Shown here one piece after another: positions 1-11,757 of a stretch of 64,000 nt of DNA. This DNA is from Phoronis australis. Its lineage: Eukaryota > Phoronida > Phoronidae. The position numbers and the translations under genes are program-made. Location: assembly GCA_002633005.1 (NCBI GenBank), contig NMRA01000037.1, positions 1,046,518-1,110,517 on the forward strand, given 5' to 3'. Under the pieces are notes generated by a model, which ran no database searches, had not been told where the DNA came from, and saw nothing but the letters and a program-made list of their open reading frames with translations. Position 1 is the first letter of the stretch. Each line of letters opens with the position of its first letter.

Positions 1-240
1 ATACGCGTTTACACCAATGTTTGGTACGTTCTTTAAGCCTCTGCCAGAACACGTGTAAGACCATATCATTATGCTGCTGCATAGTCTTAGATCTTTACAC
101 TCAGGTGCGCGGCTGCAGTCGCATTGATCCGGGCAATGATGGAATTCGTAGTCGCTGGTGGTAGCAACAGTCACTCCTTGAGCATCCGCCATAAGGCTTA
201 GATGCAGTGCCAGTAGACAGATGTCCGTTATTCGAATCAT
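1..240 (-). CDS. Leucine-rich-repeat protein, first exon (partial, runs off the window)
   Basis: Read from the ATG at 240-238 towards position 1, the frame stays open for 80 codons and leaves the window. The product starts with a hydrophobic signal peptide (MIRITDICLLALHLSLMADA) and then a Cys-rich stretch, HHCPDQCDCSRAPECKDLR, followed by a Cys and GRGLKNVPNIG. The CPxxCxC...C...L..VP spacing is the classical LRR N-terminal cap (LRRNT) of secreted and membrane LRR proteins. A TATA box sits 45 bp upstream of the ATG and a palindromic CRE about 75 bp further up, which supports this ATG as the true start. The LRR tract and any transmembrane or C-terminal domain lie outside the window, so the subfamily cannot be named. 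Confidence 0.7.
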   Translation of the reverse strand, partial: MIRITDICLLALHLSLMADAQGVTVATTSDYEFHHCPDQCDCSRAPECKDLRLCSSIMIWSYTCSGRGLKNVPNIGVNAY

Positions 241-284
241 GCCGTTTGCGGCGAATAATAATGTCGATCTCAGTACACGAAGAG

Positions 285-292
285 TATTTATA
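285..292 (-). promoter_or_regulatory. TATA box of the LRR gene
   Basis: TATAAATA on the minus strand, 45 bp upstream of the LRR start codon, which predicts a transcription start near 255-262 and a very short 5' UTR. Position relative to the ATG is the main support. Confidence 0.5.
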
Positions 293-366
293 GAGCGCGT
301 CACGACAAACAGGTAGCCGTGCGTGAGCGCAGCGCATGTGAGAAGTGAAGATTTCATAAGTGGTCG

Positions 367-374
367 TGACGTCA
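367..374. promoter_or_regulatory. CRE palindrome (TGACGTCA)
   Basis: A perfect cAMP-response-element palindrome about 75 bp upstream of the TATA box of the LRR gene. CREB/ATF proteins bind this octamer. The spacing is typical of CRE-driven promoters; function is inferred. Confidence 0.45.
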
Positions 375-2130
375 CCGAGACAAATTGGAAAAGTATTGGA
401 ATTGACGGTGTAGGTGATTGGAAGTAATTAAATCATTACGGTAGTGGATAAGCTGCAGCGAAACTGAAGAACAACTTTGACAGCGAAGACCAGAGGGGTC
501 GTTCAATGGAGCGTTTTTTCAGCAACTAAAAACCGTAATATTCGTCAACAGCTAGGTCACACGTACATGTTAACAAAAACAATCTGAATTAAGTATAAGT
601 GCCAAGAAGTTGTTTTCCTGGGAAGTAATCAAGGTGCTTTTCGCATTCCTGGAATCCCAAAATTTATTTTTGCAAAACATAAAAACTTAGGAAAAAGCCA
701 CAGCAGTTTTATCTAAAGTCAGAGAATAAAATTCTCGAGGTTTGACACAAAACACGGGTGGCGCAGCACTGAAAAAATTGGGGGCTAAAGCCCCGCCCCT
801 CAGACCCTATGGTGCGCCGCTCATGCAAAACGCAATCACATGTTTAGGATTCTCAGCCAGTTGGGATCGTTGTACGGGATCCTTACTGAAGAGGAAAGTT
901 GATTTCTGGTTTCTAGCCGGAGTCACTGGTATTGCCATGTCACATTTTATAGCAGCTTAATCTGGACCGTTTGCAATTTTTCGAAATAACTTATGTGGTT
1001 TTGTATGTTTCGTAAATATATAGTCTTCCGTCATCACTATTACGCCTCTAGACAGTGACGGCCCAAGGATGTCGCAAGGGGTAGGCTACCAAAATGTTCG
1101 CACCAAGCCATCAACATGGGATGTCGATGAATTTTTGGTCATTTCTGTCTGTCTGTCTGTCTCTCTCTCTAAGAACTTTCACTCGAAGCCCTCCTCTCCC
1201 GGGAGCCAGATTTTTTTTTCTCTGACGGGGTTTCTGAAGTATGTCCGTGGGTTTGCATTTTACCCTCTGGTGTCTCGATCTCTGGCGGAGAGACTGATAA
1301 ACCATTATGGTGAGAGCTCTTTTAGTTCTAGCCTCGAGAAGGCAACGGATTGGGTAGGCGGGGAGAATCCAAAATCAAGAATAGAACTTTGTACAAACGA
1401 TACCTATCTAGAAACTCAAAAACACTCCAAGATTTGGTTTCACGGGGTACAAATTGTGATTTACACATTATAAAGATTGATCCTTGCAACTAAGTACAGT
1501 AGCCATCAAAAATATTTTGTTTTTCCTTCTTAATGTTGAAGCCGTGAATACAAAAACGTGTCTGGTCTCCCAATTTTCCTTACTATGATAGCAACAGGTT
1601 TCTGACAGCAAGACGAATTGAGAAATCTCGAAGTTATCGTATCCGTTATAGGACTTAATTCCTTGCTACAAGGTACACCCAGAACGGAAAGTCATAGGGC
1701 TGGCCAACGGTTACAGAATTTGTGCGCTTCAGTTCATATTGCGGGTCAGTGGGTATCTTTCAATTTCAAATGAATTATTTGCCTGGCGTCAGTTTCACAA
1801 GCATAGTTTGATAAGCTTAATTGTCACATTTCTCGATTTCACAGTTTTAAGTACATTTGTATAGAAAGGGCCACTCAGTGCTGCAAAATATTCTTTTTGT
1901 AAAAATCGTCAATAATATTGAAGCAAACTGTGAAAGGGAAATTATCGACGAGAAAAGTAATTTTCTGAGATCAGTCCCAGCGCGGAATCGAATCTGGTTG
2001 TCGCAACCGTACTTGACTGGTAGTCACAGGTCTCGGTTTCAGAGAATGGCTGGAAGACAACGCTGAGAGTTAGCGATTTGTAACAAAATTATAAAAACAA
2101 CGACCTCTATTGTTATATAGGTCTGGTCAA
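375..2130. other. Intergenic, no gene recognised
   Basis: Open frames here (for example 1069-1473) have no recognisable domain and are not flanked by convincing splice sites. Noted: a GC-rich hairpin (GGGGCTAAAGCCCC) near 780-797, a short TCTG microsatellite at about 1145-1168, and a stretch at about 1948-2040 that recurs in diverged form near 61768-61860. Confidence 0.5.
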
Positions 2131-2371
2131 TAATAATAACTTCCAAGAAGTCTATCCCATCCAAAAGTAATTCCAAAATTATATCTTTCGCACGTTAAAG
2201 CGACAATGTCTCTTTAAATGAGCGGATAAAGTAGGTGCCAGAATTTAACGTAATAGTAATAACTTCAAGAAGTCTATCCCATCCAACAATAATTCCAAAA
2301 ATATATTTTCCTACGTTAAACCGACAATGTCCATTAAAATGAGCGTGCAACACAGGTGTCAGAATTTAATG
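2131..2371 (+). repeat. Direct tandem duplication, about 120-bp unit, two copies
   Basis: A unit beginning with AATAACTTCCAAGAAGTCTA and ending in CAGAATTTAA occurs at about 2131-2245 and again at about 2248-2371. The copies share the landmarks AAGTCTATCCCATCCAA, GACAATGTC and AAATGAGCG but differ by many substitutions, so this is an old local duplication rather than an assembly artefact. Confidence 0.75.
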
Positions 2372-3635
2372 TGTCAACCCGGAATATTTTCTCGCCTTTA
2401 TTGTTAAAATTTGTAACGGTAGAAGTCACGTTCAACCTCACACGCCACAGTCTCGTGGTTTTTGAGGTCTTGGTGCTTTATAAAGAATTTTATATAAATG
2501 GTCGGAAAGTATATTTCTTCCTAAGGCCACCTGCCCGTATTACAACGAAATGAACTGACAATAGATATCTGGGCACAGAATCATAATGTAGGAAATACAA
2601 AAATATAACTACCTAATAGCGTGTTAGCTTCTTTCTATTTGGATATGTTATTCAAAAAGATACTAAAGCCCAATTCATTAATTTTGCCCGCATAAATTGA
2701 CGGCATCACATGCTAATGTATGATTTGTACTTAATTGGAGCTAAAGCTCTGTCTTATATAAATGGGTTCAGAGATTCAAAACGGGCGCCGCCTTTCGTCA
2801 GTCTGGATCCAAGGGTTAGTCACGTTTGACGATTTAGCAGATTTGTCGACAGTTAAAAACCAGATTTGGTATCCTTTTAATAACAACAGTCTGGATCATT
2901 TACAATAGGGAATAAAACTTTCAAGATTAATTTTACATTAATGAAACACTTGTTTTTTATAGCTTAGGTCACAGATTTTATAGTCTCTGTTGATCAATCA
3001 AGAAAAAACTATGCTGAATGAGCAGCTCACAGGTGTGTACCACAAGCTGGTGACTATGTTACTTTAGGACTGTGGTCTTCCTACCGTGTGCTTAATTCCC
3101 ACAGTCTGCTTATTTGCTCTTCTACCTGTTATCACCGTTTATTTCACGCTTTTGTTTCGCTTACACCACATTCTTTTTATCAAGTGCCTTAGGATGAAAC
3201 ATGTGCTCTCGAAATATAGCTACTATTTTAACATGTTTGTTTGTAATGTCTTTTGGCAATTGCTTTACAACTGCACACTAGGAGTTCGAAAATTGTTGAG
3301 AGATCTTGAACGAGTGTACATCAAGCTGTCCAACAGAAAGTACAGTCGTGTTTTCAATCAAATTTGTTATTGAAAGGCAATTACCGAACTATACAAATTT
3401 TCAAGAAAGGACGAATTTCTAAGACACTTTACGGTGATTCATCATGAATGTGTTTTTTTTGCGAAGCAGTAGGCATGACGGAACAATTTCATTTCTTTAT
3501 TCTTAGGTTGTTTCGTAACCCGTTGCACGCCCACGGGCAGAAGTGGCAAACTCAATGAAACCCCCTTGAGCTGCTTATGTTCGTCCCGGCCTCTGCTGGG
3601 AAGTTTCGTGTTTAACTAATTCTGAAGCATCTAAG
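2372..3635. other. Intergenic, nothing recognised
   Basis: AT-rich sequence with short open frames only. The 95-codon frame at 3086-3373 is hydrophobic at its start but shows no family signature and no supporting splice signals. Confidence 0.4.
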
Positions 3636-3890
3636 ATATGCGCGCACCCAGCCTTTATGGGGGGGGGGGCTCGAATTCCTGACGTTGTGGACATTTTGCC
3701 AACAAAACAGCGGACGGCTAAAAATAAAAAAGTGAGCACCGCTGTGACGTGCGATTTGCGGTTATTTAGTGGACTTTTGTACCATTTTCCCGGACTTTTT
3801 GCCTCTGGGCGGCGGACCTTTTTGCCCACTTCGCCAGATGGGGGGCTCCGTCGAGCACCCCAGCCCCCTCCCCTGGGTGCTCGCATGTAA
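3636..3890 (+). mobile_element. MITE-like element, copy 1 (GCGCGCACCCAG ends)
   Basis: The left end reads ATGCGCGCACCCAGC followed by a poly-G run; the right end reads CCCTGGGTGCTCGCAT, its inverse. Internal landmarks (GGCTAAAAATAAAAAAG, GGCGGACCTTTTTGCCCACT, TCGCCA-ATG) recur in the same order in the element at 8515-8769. No coding capacity; a non-autonomous DNA transposon is the simplest reading. Confidence 0.7.
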
Positions 3891-5709
3891 GAGGTGACGG
3901 TTAAGGAGGAGACACACGATAACGATAACGGACGGAGGAGGAGAGGGGGGGGGGTGGAGGGCAATGCTAATCATTAGCTTCACATCTGCTCGTTGCAGTG
4001 GTTGGCTACGGGCATGGATATCATTGCTGTTTAATGAATGTTTGAAACATGCAAATGGGAAAACGTTTGGTCGTTCAAACATATGCACAAAGTTTAAAGT
4101 AAAACACAGTTGAAGCAAACTTAAAAAGAAGAATAACCAGAGAGCATTAATCGAAAATATTGTTTGATAGTCATAAACTTCGCTCGCGTTATTAGGAGTT
4201 ATTTTATCAAATATATTTCAATATTGCTTATTACATACCGTGTCGACGGAAAGTATTAAATCATGATTCATCGACTAAAATCTCTTAGTATTCACTGAAA
4301 GATATGAATGATGCTTTTCTAAGAGACAAAGGTGTCTGTAGATTCCTAAGCTAATGTGATTTGATTGTCAAGAGTAGTTATTCTTAGCGGCCGCTTGACG
4401 TAATGACGAAATAATTATTGGCTATTTATTGAGTGAAGGTAAATGAAAATCACGTAGATCGGATATCCATCTTTATCACGACTACTCTGTCGTTTAATTA
4501 TTGCTGTCTTGCCGAAAGTACAAAGAAATTTTGAGTTAAAACGAGCGATGTAACGATTCTCAAGACCCCAAATTAAAGGTATCCATGGTTTGTATTGGGG
4601 TAGATACTGCAAATTCACGTAATATGTTCTAACCCACTAAGTCCATTTTGACCCATTGTGTCCACTTATACATAACCATCATCAAAATGCGCAAGGTTCA
4701 CACAGTCACTTTAGGAAATGGCGTAAAACCGAATGGAATTGACTGAGCTTATTATACTTTTTGTAAGGATGGCGGTTTTCTTCGCGGAATGAGAGAAATA
4801 TCTGAATAGCTTAGCGACTGTAAATGACGTGATGACCTGGCGTCTTACATAACTGTCTCTCTCGGGACGCCCGCTCAGATATCGTTGGGGATAGGACTGT
4901 GCCCGCGGCGACAACTAGCCACACATCGTTGGAGACCTGACTGTGCCCGGGGCAACACCTAGCCATTATGCGCCCTTCCAACCATCATTGACTGTGTATT
5001 GCTCACAGATTTTTTGTCTCTGCTTTTCCTTTTTTTCCATGGACAAATGAGTTTTATTTGAGGAACATTCGACGGTTCATTCAACTGATAAGAAAACTTT
5101 CCTACAACTGACTTATTGAAAGCGCTAACTAGAATAACATTTGGCAATACAAAATGTAAAAGCAACGATCATGACGTTAAGAACGACAGCTTGCAATGCT
5201 CTGTGGCAACGGCTGAATTAAAGGGAGGAAGTTACCGCTCTTTACTTCCATCCGAGACCGTATTTAAAAATACGGTCTTGGAGGAAACAAAAATGAAAAA
5301 AATAGCATAATTGGTTTTAGTGCGTGGTTTTTGAAAACTGACGCAGTGATGGAGTGGTTTTGGTTGCCCATACCTTCAAAAAGTCAAGTGATGCCAAATG
5401 AAATAGGTCGGGATTCTTTTTCCCGTCGACACTTAATGCCACCTGGGATCTTCTTTTTTCCAAATGTGTCACATGATGTCAACTGAAGTGACTCCTGGTC
5501 CTTCTTTTCCCCAGCGCCGCTTGATGGCAGTTTAAATGGACCAGGTTACTTCTTTTTGTTCTTTTTTATATTGTGCTATTATATTTTTCGCCGCATCTAG
5601 TGTTTCTTTATAGAGACTAATATTCGATTTAGACCACGTGACACCGTTGTAATTTACTAATCTCAGCTAGTTCCTTACTTAGACGAAAAATGGTTTCTGG
5701 GTTTGTTTT
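3891..5709. other. Intergenic, mostly featureless
   Basis: No gene recognised. A short direct repeat at about 4874-4968 repeats the landmarks ATCGTTGG-GA, GACTGTGCCCG and CAAC-CCTAGCC with a period near 47 bp. The sequence is otherwise AT-rich with no long frame. Confidence 0.4.
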
Positions 5710-8030
5710 GGCGTGCTTTCAGTAGACGCTAAGACCTACGCTAGGACCTACCTAAAACCTAGTCAAAGTCACGTGTTCTTATTTACAGTGCACGGCAATA
5801 TCTCACGTAATCTCGCGAAGTCTTGCTTTTTAGCGAGGTCCTAGCGTTACTGAACGGGAGGCAGGCTCGACGCATGAAATGACACGTTTTGTGACACATA
5901 TTGTCGCAAGATTAGCAATATCAGCCTAGTGCGGCCGGGTGCCGTCAACATTTACACATATCGCCGCTTGGGGTCGACCATACGCTCCGATGGCCTAATG
6001 GATCACGAACTTGAGTGTCGTCCATACTCTCCGACGGTAATGAATCACGAATTACTTGAGTTTCTTTATCTTCTTTTATGCCTCTTTCAGTCTTACGCAG
6101 AACTACACGCAAAAATTCCACTGTGAGGCAATGACAACTCTGGTCTGGTCTTTCGCACCTGCTTACGCAGTTGTCTCGATGCTTTGTCTGATATTAAGCT
6201 ACTGGCTCGTCGACGAGTCTTCCAGCAGACTTCCTTCCAATTGGCTGAATTCAACGCTCGTAAGTGACTGCTCGAGGCTGCTACCACGTATGGCCTTGCT
6301 GCTAAAAGCCACAACGAGAGCCTTGGTAGTGTATCGTCGAACCAGATGCTTACAGTCAACTTTAGCCCTGGAGTGCTGCACCTTCGCTGTCACGTGGGTG
6401 GTCTGGGGAAGGGATTAGGCCTAATGTACCAGCGTATCCCCAATGACCCCTGTCCATGACAAGTGATAAGCGGGTAATAATATATAAGTCACAACTCGCT
6501 GTGACAAGCGTAATCTGTCTAGCCTGGTTTCAATTGCAATGACATACTGCCGTTTCTTTCGAAGACATGAAATCGCCTGTGATTTGACGAAGGAACAATT
6601 TGAAGCCATGATGATGAAAAGTGGTTAAAATCAACAGCGAGCATGTGTAGTGTTTACCCATGAAACTGTGCTCCCTCCACTGCGTCATAGGACTCTTCTC
6701 TGCAGGGACCATTTCTCATTATCTTTATGCCACTATTTTCACGGCATGACACTGAGCACAGCCTCTGCCGGAAATTAACCAGCATCACGTTGACGCATAG
6801 CTGTCTAGTACAAGTCTGAATAATCAATCAGTTTTCGGAATACGTGCCGCCCAACCCGTTTACGAGTAAACCCAAACATGTTAACAACGGACTGACTTGG
6901 ACAACTCCATGAAGAAAATCGTAAGCTTAAAATGTATTTCTTAAATCATCTTTTAGTTTAAAAAATAGACGACTTATTAGGTTGAAATAGCTTTAGTTTG
7001 TGCTACGATTCTTTTTTGGAAAGACAAGGGACATGACAATGAGTCAGCATGGAATGACCGCGCCAGGTTCAGTACGGATTAGCAGTTCGTCATTAGTCAT
7101 GGTGAGAACATTACCCAAATCAAGTTGCTACGTTCGAATTCACAGGAAAAAAATTAACCCTCAGAACTCTTTGAGAGGGAAGATGCAAGAAGAGTTCAGT
7201 GGCAGATGAGATCACAACCGATGACGATCGCAATGGAAAGGACGATGAGCATGAATACCGACGAAAGAAGGCATCGAATTCACTTGGATCAAACAGACGA
7301 CAACGCGAGGTAGCAACTATCCGAAGAGGACTTAGAGAACTCGATTGCCTATGTTTGAGCCGAAGAACACGAGAGGGGAGGAATTTCACAGTTGAGAGAG
7401 GAAGCCTGAGAACGGCTTACGTCCCTTCGCAGAGCGGAACGAAGAGCCCAAACAAACAACAAGCGCATGAAGCAAAGACAGACGTTCATTAGACTCCCCA
7501 ATCAGTAAGCGTCAATGCTTTAAGGGAAGAATGTGAGTGGAACGTTTAGCTGCACCTTGAAGGACTTAGAACTAGACAACCTGGCCAAAGTACATAACTA
7601 CGAGCCAAAAGATATTCCACTAGCGATTTTCCTTGTTTAGAAGTAGACGGTTTACCAACAGTATTGTATGACTTAGGGACCATTAAGAAGTCAGAAGTTG
7701 ACAGTAGTGTGAAGAAAGCTCGAGCAGGGTCATCTGGTATGAGAGGAATCTCTTACAAGATGAATTGGAGCTGCTCCAGGTTACAAGCATGGTCGTAGAC
7801 AAATCCTGCTAGCGAAGTTAAATCCCAGTCGATAAATGATAGAGTGTCTTAAGCATAGTTAACTGGTACGTGAAGTCACCACGTCCTGCCAGTAACAATA
7901 GGACCTCGCTAAAAACAAGACATCGCGAGATTACGTGAGATATTGCCGTGCATTTTAAATGAGAACACGTGACTTTAGCTAGATTTTAGGTAGATAACAG
8001 CCCAAGTCCTAGTGTTATTGAAAGCACGCC
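5710..8030. mobile_element. 2.3-kb element with about 150-bp terminal inverted repeats
   Basis: The left arm, about 5710-5860, starts GGCGTGCTTTCAGTAGACG. The right arm, about 7883-8030, is its inverse and ends GAAAGCACGCC. Shared landmarks read inward include CACGTGTTCT, the 20-mer CACGGCAATATCTCACGTAA, and GCGAGGTCCTA followed by GTTACTG. The interior has only short frames, the best being a Lys/Arg/Asp-rich frame at 7199-7492 that matches nothing I recognise. I see no transposase motif and no certain target duplication, so the superfamily is open; it looks like a decayed or non-autonomous DNA transposon. Confidence 0.65.
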
Positions 8031-8271
8031 TGATTTCAGCGAATGGTTGGCATTCAACGGCGAGAATGAGCGTTAGGTAATAAAATCATAAAAACATTAG
8101 ATTTTGCTTTGTAGCTCAGTGGTCAAAGTTAATGACTCTAACAAAACGATCCAACACAAGGATAATCTCAAAATGCGTTTTAGCAATAATACCGATTATG
8201 ACCCTTGAACAGTATTGAAATCTGAAAAAAAATGTTTAATGAAATATCGAATGCTTTTTTGTCTAGAAAGT

Positions 8272-8500
8272 CTGTCCGGCAGGTCAGTACAGTTGCCCAA
8301 AATGTCTCAGTGGGAGGTCAGTACGATTGTCCAGAAGGCCTTGAGGGGAGGTCAGTGCGATTGTCCAGAAGTTCTATTTGGGAAGACAGTACGATTGTCT
8401 AGAACTGTCTGTTAGGTCAATTCAATTGCCCACAAGAATTTTGTGCAGAAGGTCAGTACGATTGTGCAGAAGGTCAGTCTGGGATTTCAGTACGATTCAT
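8272..8500 (+). repeat. Degenerate minisatellite, about 35-bp period
   Basis: The core GGTCAGTACGATTGTCCAGAA recurs about six to seven times with substitutions and indels (variants GTACAGTTGCCCA, GTGCGATTGTCCA, GTACGATTGTCTA, GTACGATTGTGCA). Short frames over it are incidental. It abuts the second MITE copy on its right. Confidence 0.75.
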
Positions 8501-8514
8501 GTCCTTTCAGTTCA

Positions 8515-8769
8515 CATGCGCGCACCCAGCTTTAAAGTATTGGGGGCTCGATTTCTTGAGGATTTGGACCTTTTCCTAACAAAAAACCGGAGACTAAAAA
8601 TAAAAAAGGAGTACCACGTTCACAGCTGTGAATTGTGCCTTTGCGCCTTTGTAGTAGACTTTTGTCTGGTTTTTGACTTTTTGTACCTCTGAGGCGGACC
8701 TTTTTGCCCACTTCGCCAAATGAGGGGGGGGGGGTTCATTCGAGCCCCCCCCTCCTGGGTGCGCGCATA
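8515..8769 (+). mobile_element. MITE-like element, copy 2 (GCGCGCACCCAG ends)
   Basis: The left end is CATGCGCGCACCCAGC and the right end is its inverse, CTGGGTGCGCGCATATG. The order of internal landmarks is the same as in the copy at 3636-3890. The two copies differ by indels and many substitutions, so insertion was not recent. Confidence 0.7.
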
Positions 8770-9382
8770 TGGTTCATAGAGTGTACAAGGTGACAGGTTT
8801 GCAGAAAATTAATTAAAAGCGTAGGCCTACTGAACTGATTTTTTCAGTGTCTGTACAGAAATAACTAAGCCGACGGTATTTATACTTTATTCATTGCCGG
8901 CCATGTCACTATTCCAGTCTCAATAACCACAGGCATTATGGGGTCTGTTCCACGTTGCTGCGTAAAAATTGTGTAGGCATTTTGCGTAACTATATGTGTT
9001 TTTATAAAATTCCTAAGAAAAAAAAACGCATGTAGGACTTATGCAACGTAAGGACCTTGCGTAAGATGACAAATAGAGACCGAAGTTTTATATGACAGGC
9101 GTCCTCAACAACATCAAACATCACGTACACCTACCGTACAACACCTTTATGGACGAAATGTGACCCCGGCTGCAAGGTGGGACAACAGTCTATGTGCGGT
9201 GTGCAGGGCCCAAGTTTGTTTAACTCAGCTCGCCTTTCGGCAATCCAATTTTTGAAAAGACCACTCACCGTTGGCCAACGATAATTCAGGCCGTTCATTG
9301 CTCTACAATATGGGCTGTTACAACGTGTCGTCAAGTTATGCGCTGAGCATCAAATCCCGACAATTAAATAATAACTAGCCGT
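8770..9382. other. Intergenic, no gene recognised
   Basis: Contains a TAGGCCTA palindrome at 8822-8829 and no supportable coding frame. Confidence 0.4.
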
Positions 9383-9417
9383 TACCCCGGCGTGCTTTCG
9401 CACGGGTAGCAGCTAGT
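9383..9417 (+). mobile_element. Helitron-like 3' terminus
   Basis: A GC-rich hairpin (CGTGCTTTCGCACG) is followed after a few bases by CTAG and then T at 9413-9417. Helitrons end in a short hairpin then CTRR and insert 5' of a T, so the pattern fits. No matching 5' TC end or helicase frame was identified, so only the end is called. Confidence 0.4.
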
Positions 9418-10922
9418 GCGAAACGCAGAGGGGAATAGATACTTAGACTAAGAGTGAACATTAGTGTTCATCGCAAGAGACAGGAATATTTCTTGAAAAG
9501 GCCGTGTTCAAAGCTTCAAGCAGAATCATTCAGTAGCTGTTAGATTTTACTTAGTAGGCAAGGTGTGCGGCTGCGGGATTCTTTCCCCAGGCAGTACAAA
9601 TTTCTTTCCAGAACATTTAACACTACCGTAACACAAAGAACAGTAATCATGTATTCTTTAAAGTGAAAACGAAGAATGCATTTAATATACTGTATATTAC
9701 AAAAGTTGCATCAAAAATGTACATATTGAGGTAGGAAGCCAGCTGACTGTATGAAGACTATCGTCAACATACAGCCGCAGCCGAGCTAGGTAGCTGTGTG
9801 TAGAGCCCCGTTAGACAACGAAATTTCACCGAATCCCGGTGCTCAGCTTGTCACCTCGCCGTGAAACTTAGAGCTAACAACCTACAGGGGTGCATGCAGA
9901 ATCTGGAAATGAACCGGCATTCATCTTGCCCGTTACAGCCGTTAAGTAAAAAGACAGTCTAATAAATGTTACTAAGTTTCCGTAATTGTCCGCCTTAATT
10001 TTGTAACAAAGGAAATCTGTCTGGTCGTTTTGAAAACAGTGCATACTTGTGGCACCCGCACGTATGCGCCATTTCCGAAAATTTTGCGATATCTCTCGAG
10101 AGTTTTTTCTAGTGAAATTGGGTTTTCTGATCACAAGAGTGAAATTTTAATTTAAAAGCCGACGGAGTGATGTCACCCAGGCCATTGAGTCGACGAACTG
10201 ACATCACCAAGGCCAGTACGAAGCTAGCCACCCTCCCTCCGCGTCCGCGAAACGGCCCGGGAGAAAAAAATAGAACACTCGAATCCAAGGGCCGGTGCAA
10301 TACCTGGGACCAAGGCGGTGCCGAAACGGGCGCAACAAAGGTCTCAGTGTAGTGGGGGGAGACGGAGTTTGTGCAAACGATGCATCTTATATAGTAGATG
10401 GTCAACTGTTCAACTGATTTGAAGAACTGAAGCAAACAAATTTTGGGTACAGTACACAATGAAGACGACAAGGCATTCGAGCTATCCTTGTTCCACTGCG
10501 AATATACCAACGAACTCAGTCTATAGATGCCCACGACCAATGAGCTGTAGGCCTATACGTATAGCCCACGACAGTTTCCGTCGTCTGCTTATGTGGGCGA
10601 GTGTTTTCCCGCTGTTTTAATCCGTAGGCTTACAAATCGTCAAGTGGCACTTTCGAAGCGTAGGCAATCTACCACACCAAGAAGTATGGACGAGGTTTGC
10701 CCGCTGGTTCTCAGTGTGTCCATAAGAGTGACGACTGTCTTGATATTCCACACATAATTATGAATTAGAAAGCACAAGAGCTATAGGAAGGACAGTCAAA
10801 TGTCTTGTCTTAGTCGAATGACATTCGATTCATTAGTGTTTATTCTTGTCTTGACACGATTTTCCACCATTGTCGTTCAGTTCAGTTTGTACTCTGTAGG
10901 CCTACTTGCCGAGGTTTCATTA
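9418..10922. other. Intergenic, with GC-rich patch near 10190-10350
   Basis: No gene recognised. The patch around 10190-10350 is visibly more GC- and CpG-rich than its surroundings and lies 1.4 kb upstream of the first HSF2BP exon I can place, so it could be that gene's promoter or first exon, but no start codon plus donor pair is convincing. TAGGCCTA occurs at 10548 and 10897. Confidence 0.35.
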
Positions 10923-11115
10923 GGGGCGGATTCAGGATTGAGTTGGGGTGCCAGGGCACAGGAATAACCACAATTTCGCCACATGCGCCCAGCCTAAAAT
11001 GTAGGGATTGAGGTGTCTCGAATATTTGGGTTTGTGGACCTAATTACTAAAAAACAAACGGTAAACGTAGTTTGTTTATTGCCTACTTGTGCGTTCGCCC
11101 CCCTCCCCCCTAAAT
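10923..11115 (+). mobile_element. Dispersed repeat with GGGGCGGAT-CAGGA end
   Basis: Begins GGGGCGGATTCAGGATTGAG and shares, in the same order, CAGGGCACAGGAA, a TCTCGAAT-TTTGGGTTTGTGGACC tract and other landmarks with the reverse complement of 49396-49543. Part of its right half also resembles the GCGCGCACCCAG MITEs. Non-coding; a transposon fragment. Confidence 0.55.
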
Positions 11116-11757
11116 GGTATCTGGGAGAATTTGATTAGGCTACCCAAAGCAAGTATTGATTATATGTATTCACAGATGCAGCTGGCATGCACTGGCCAGA
11201 AGATCAGACATTAATGTGCCAAGGGCTTTCTGGCGTTGACATGGAGACGATTATGTGTTTTTTTCAAAATATAACTTTGCTTCAAAAGAGTCATAATTTC
11301 TACAGATCTTGAAATAATGGTAGTTCATTATTGGTTGAGAAAAGTTTTAAAGTTGAGTTGGCATCATTGTGTTGATATATTTGCCAAGCATGGTCTCAGT
11401 GCTAGATTTTTGCAAGACTAAAAGTCACTGCCAGTGGAATAAGGAACAAGCTGTGACCAATAATTACGTACAGGGGTCCCGGATTTTGAGAACAAATGTC
11501 TTGCCCATTATTCAGTGGAGAAAACTGGCTTCCAGGACCTGCGTAATCAAGTAGTTGGTCTAAAACCAAAGTTGATTTTTTTCAATGGAACACATGTTTA
11601 TTTGATGCTTTAAGTCACCAAATTTAGCATAAGGGGGTTGAGGGAGCCCGGCCGGCCCCCTCTTTCATCATGCATTTGCGGTCGTGATAGACTACGGTAT
11701 CCCAAGTCTTGTTTTATAATACTCCTGTCTTTTGTCATACGTTCAACTCTGTTGTAG

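Noticed and set aside
1069-1473. 134-codon plus-strand frame
   Set aside because: Contains microsatellite-derived Ser/Val/Cys runs, no domain, no splice context.
6056-6418. 120-codon plus-strand frame inside the 2.3-kb element
   Set aside because: Overlaps equally long frames on the other strand, and no transposase motif is visible in any of them.
8105-8135. tRNA gene (TAGCTCAGTGG A-box)
   Set aside because: No B-box or acceptor-stem pairing at the right distance; at most a SINE remnant.
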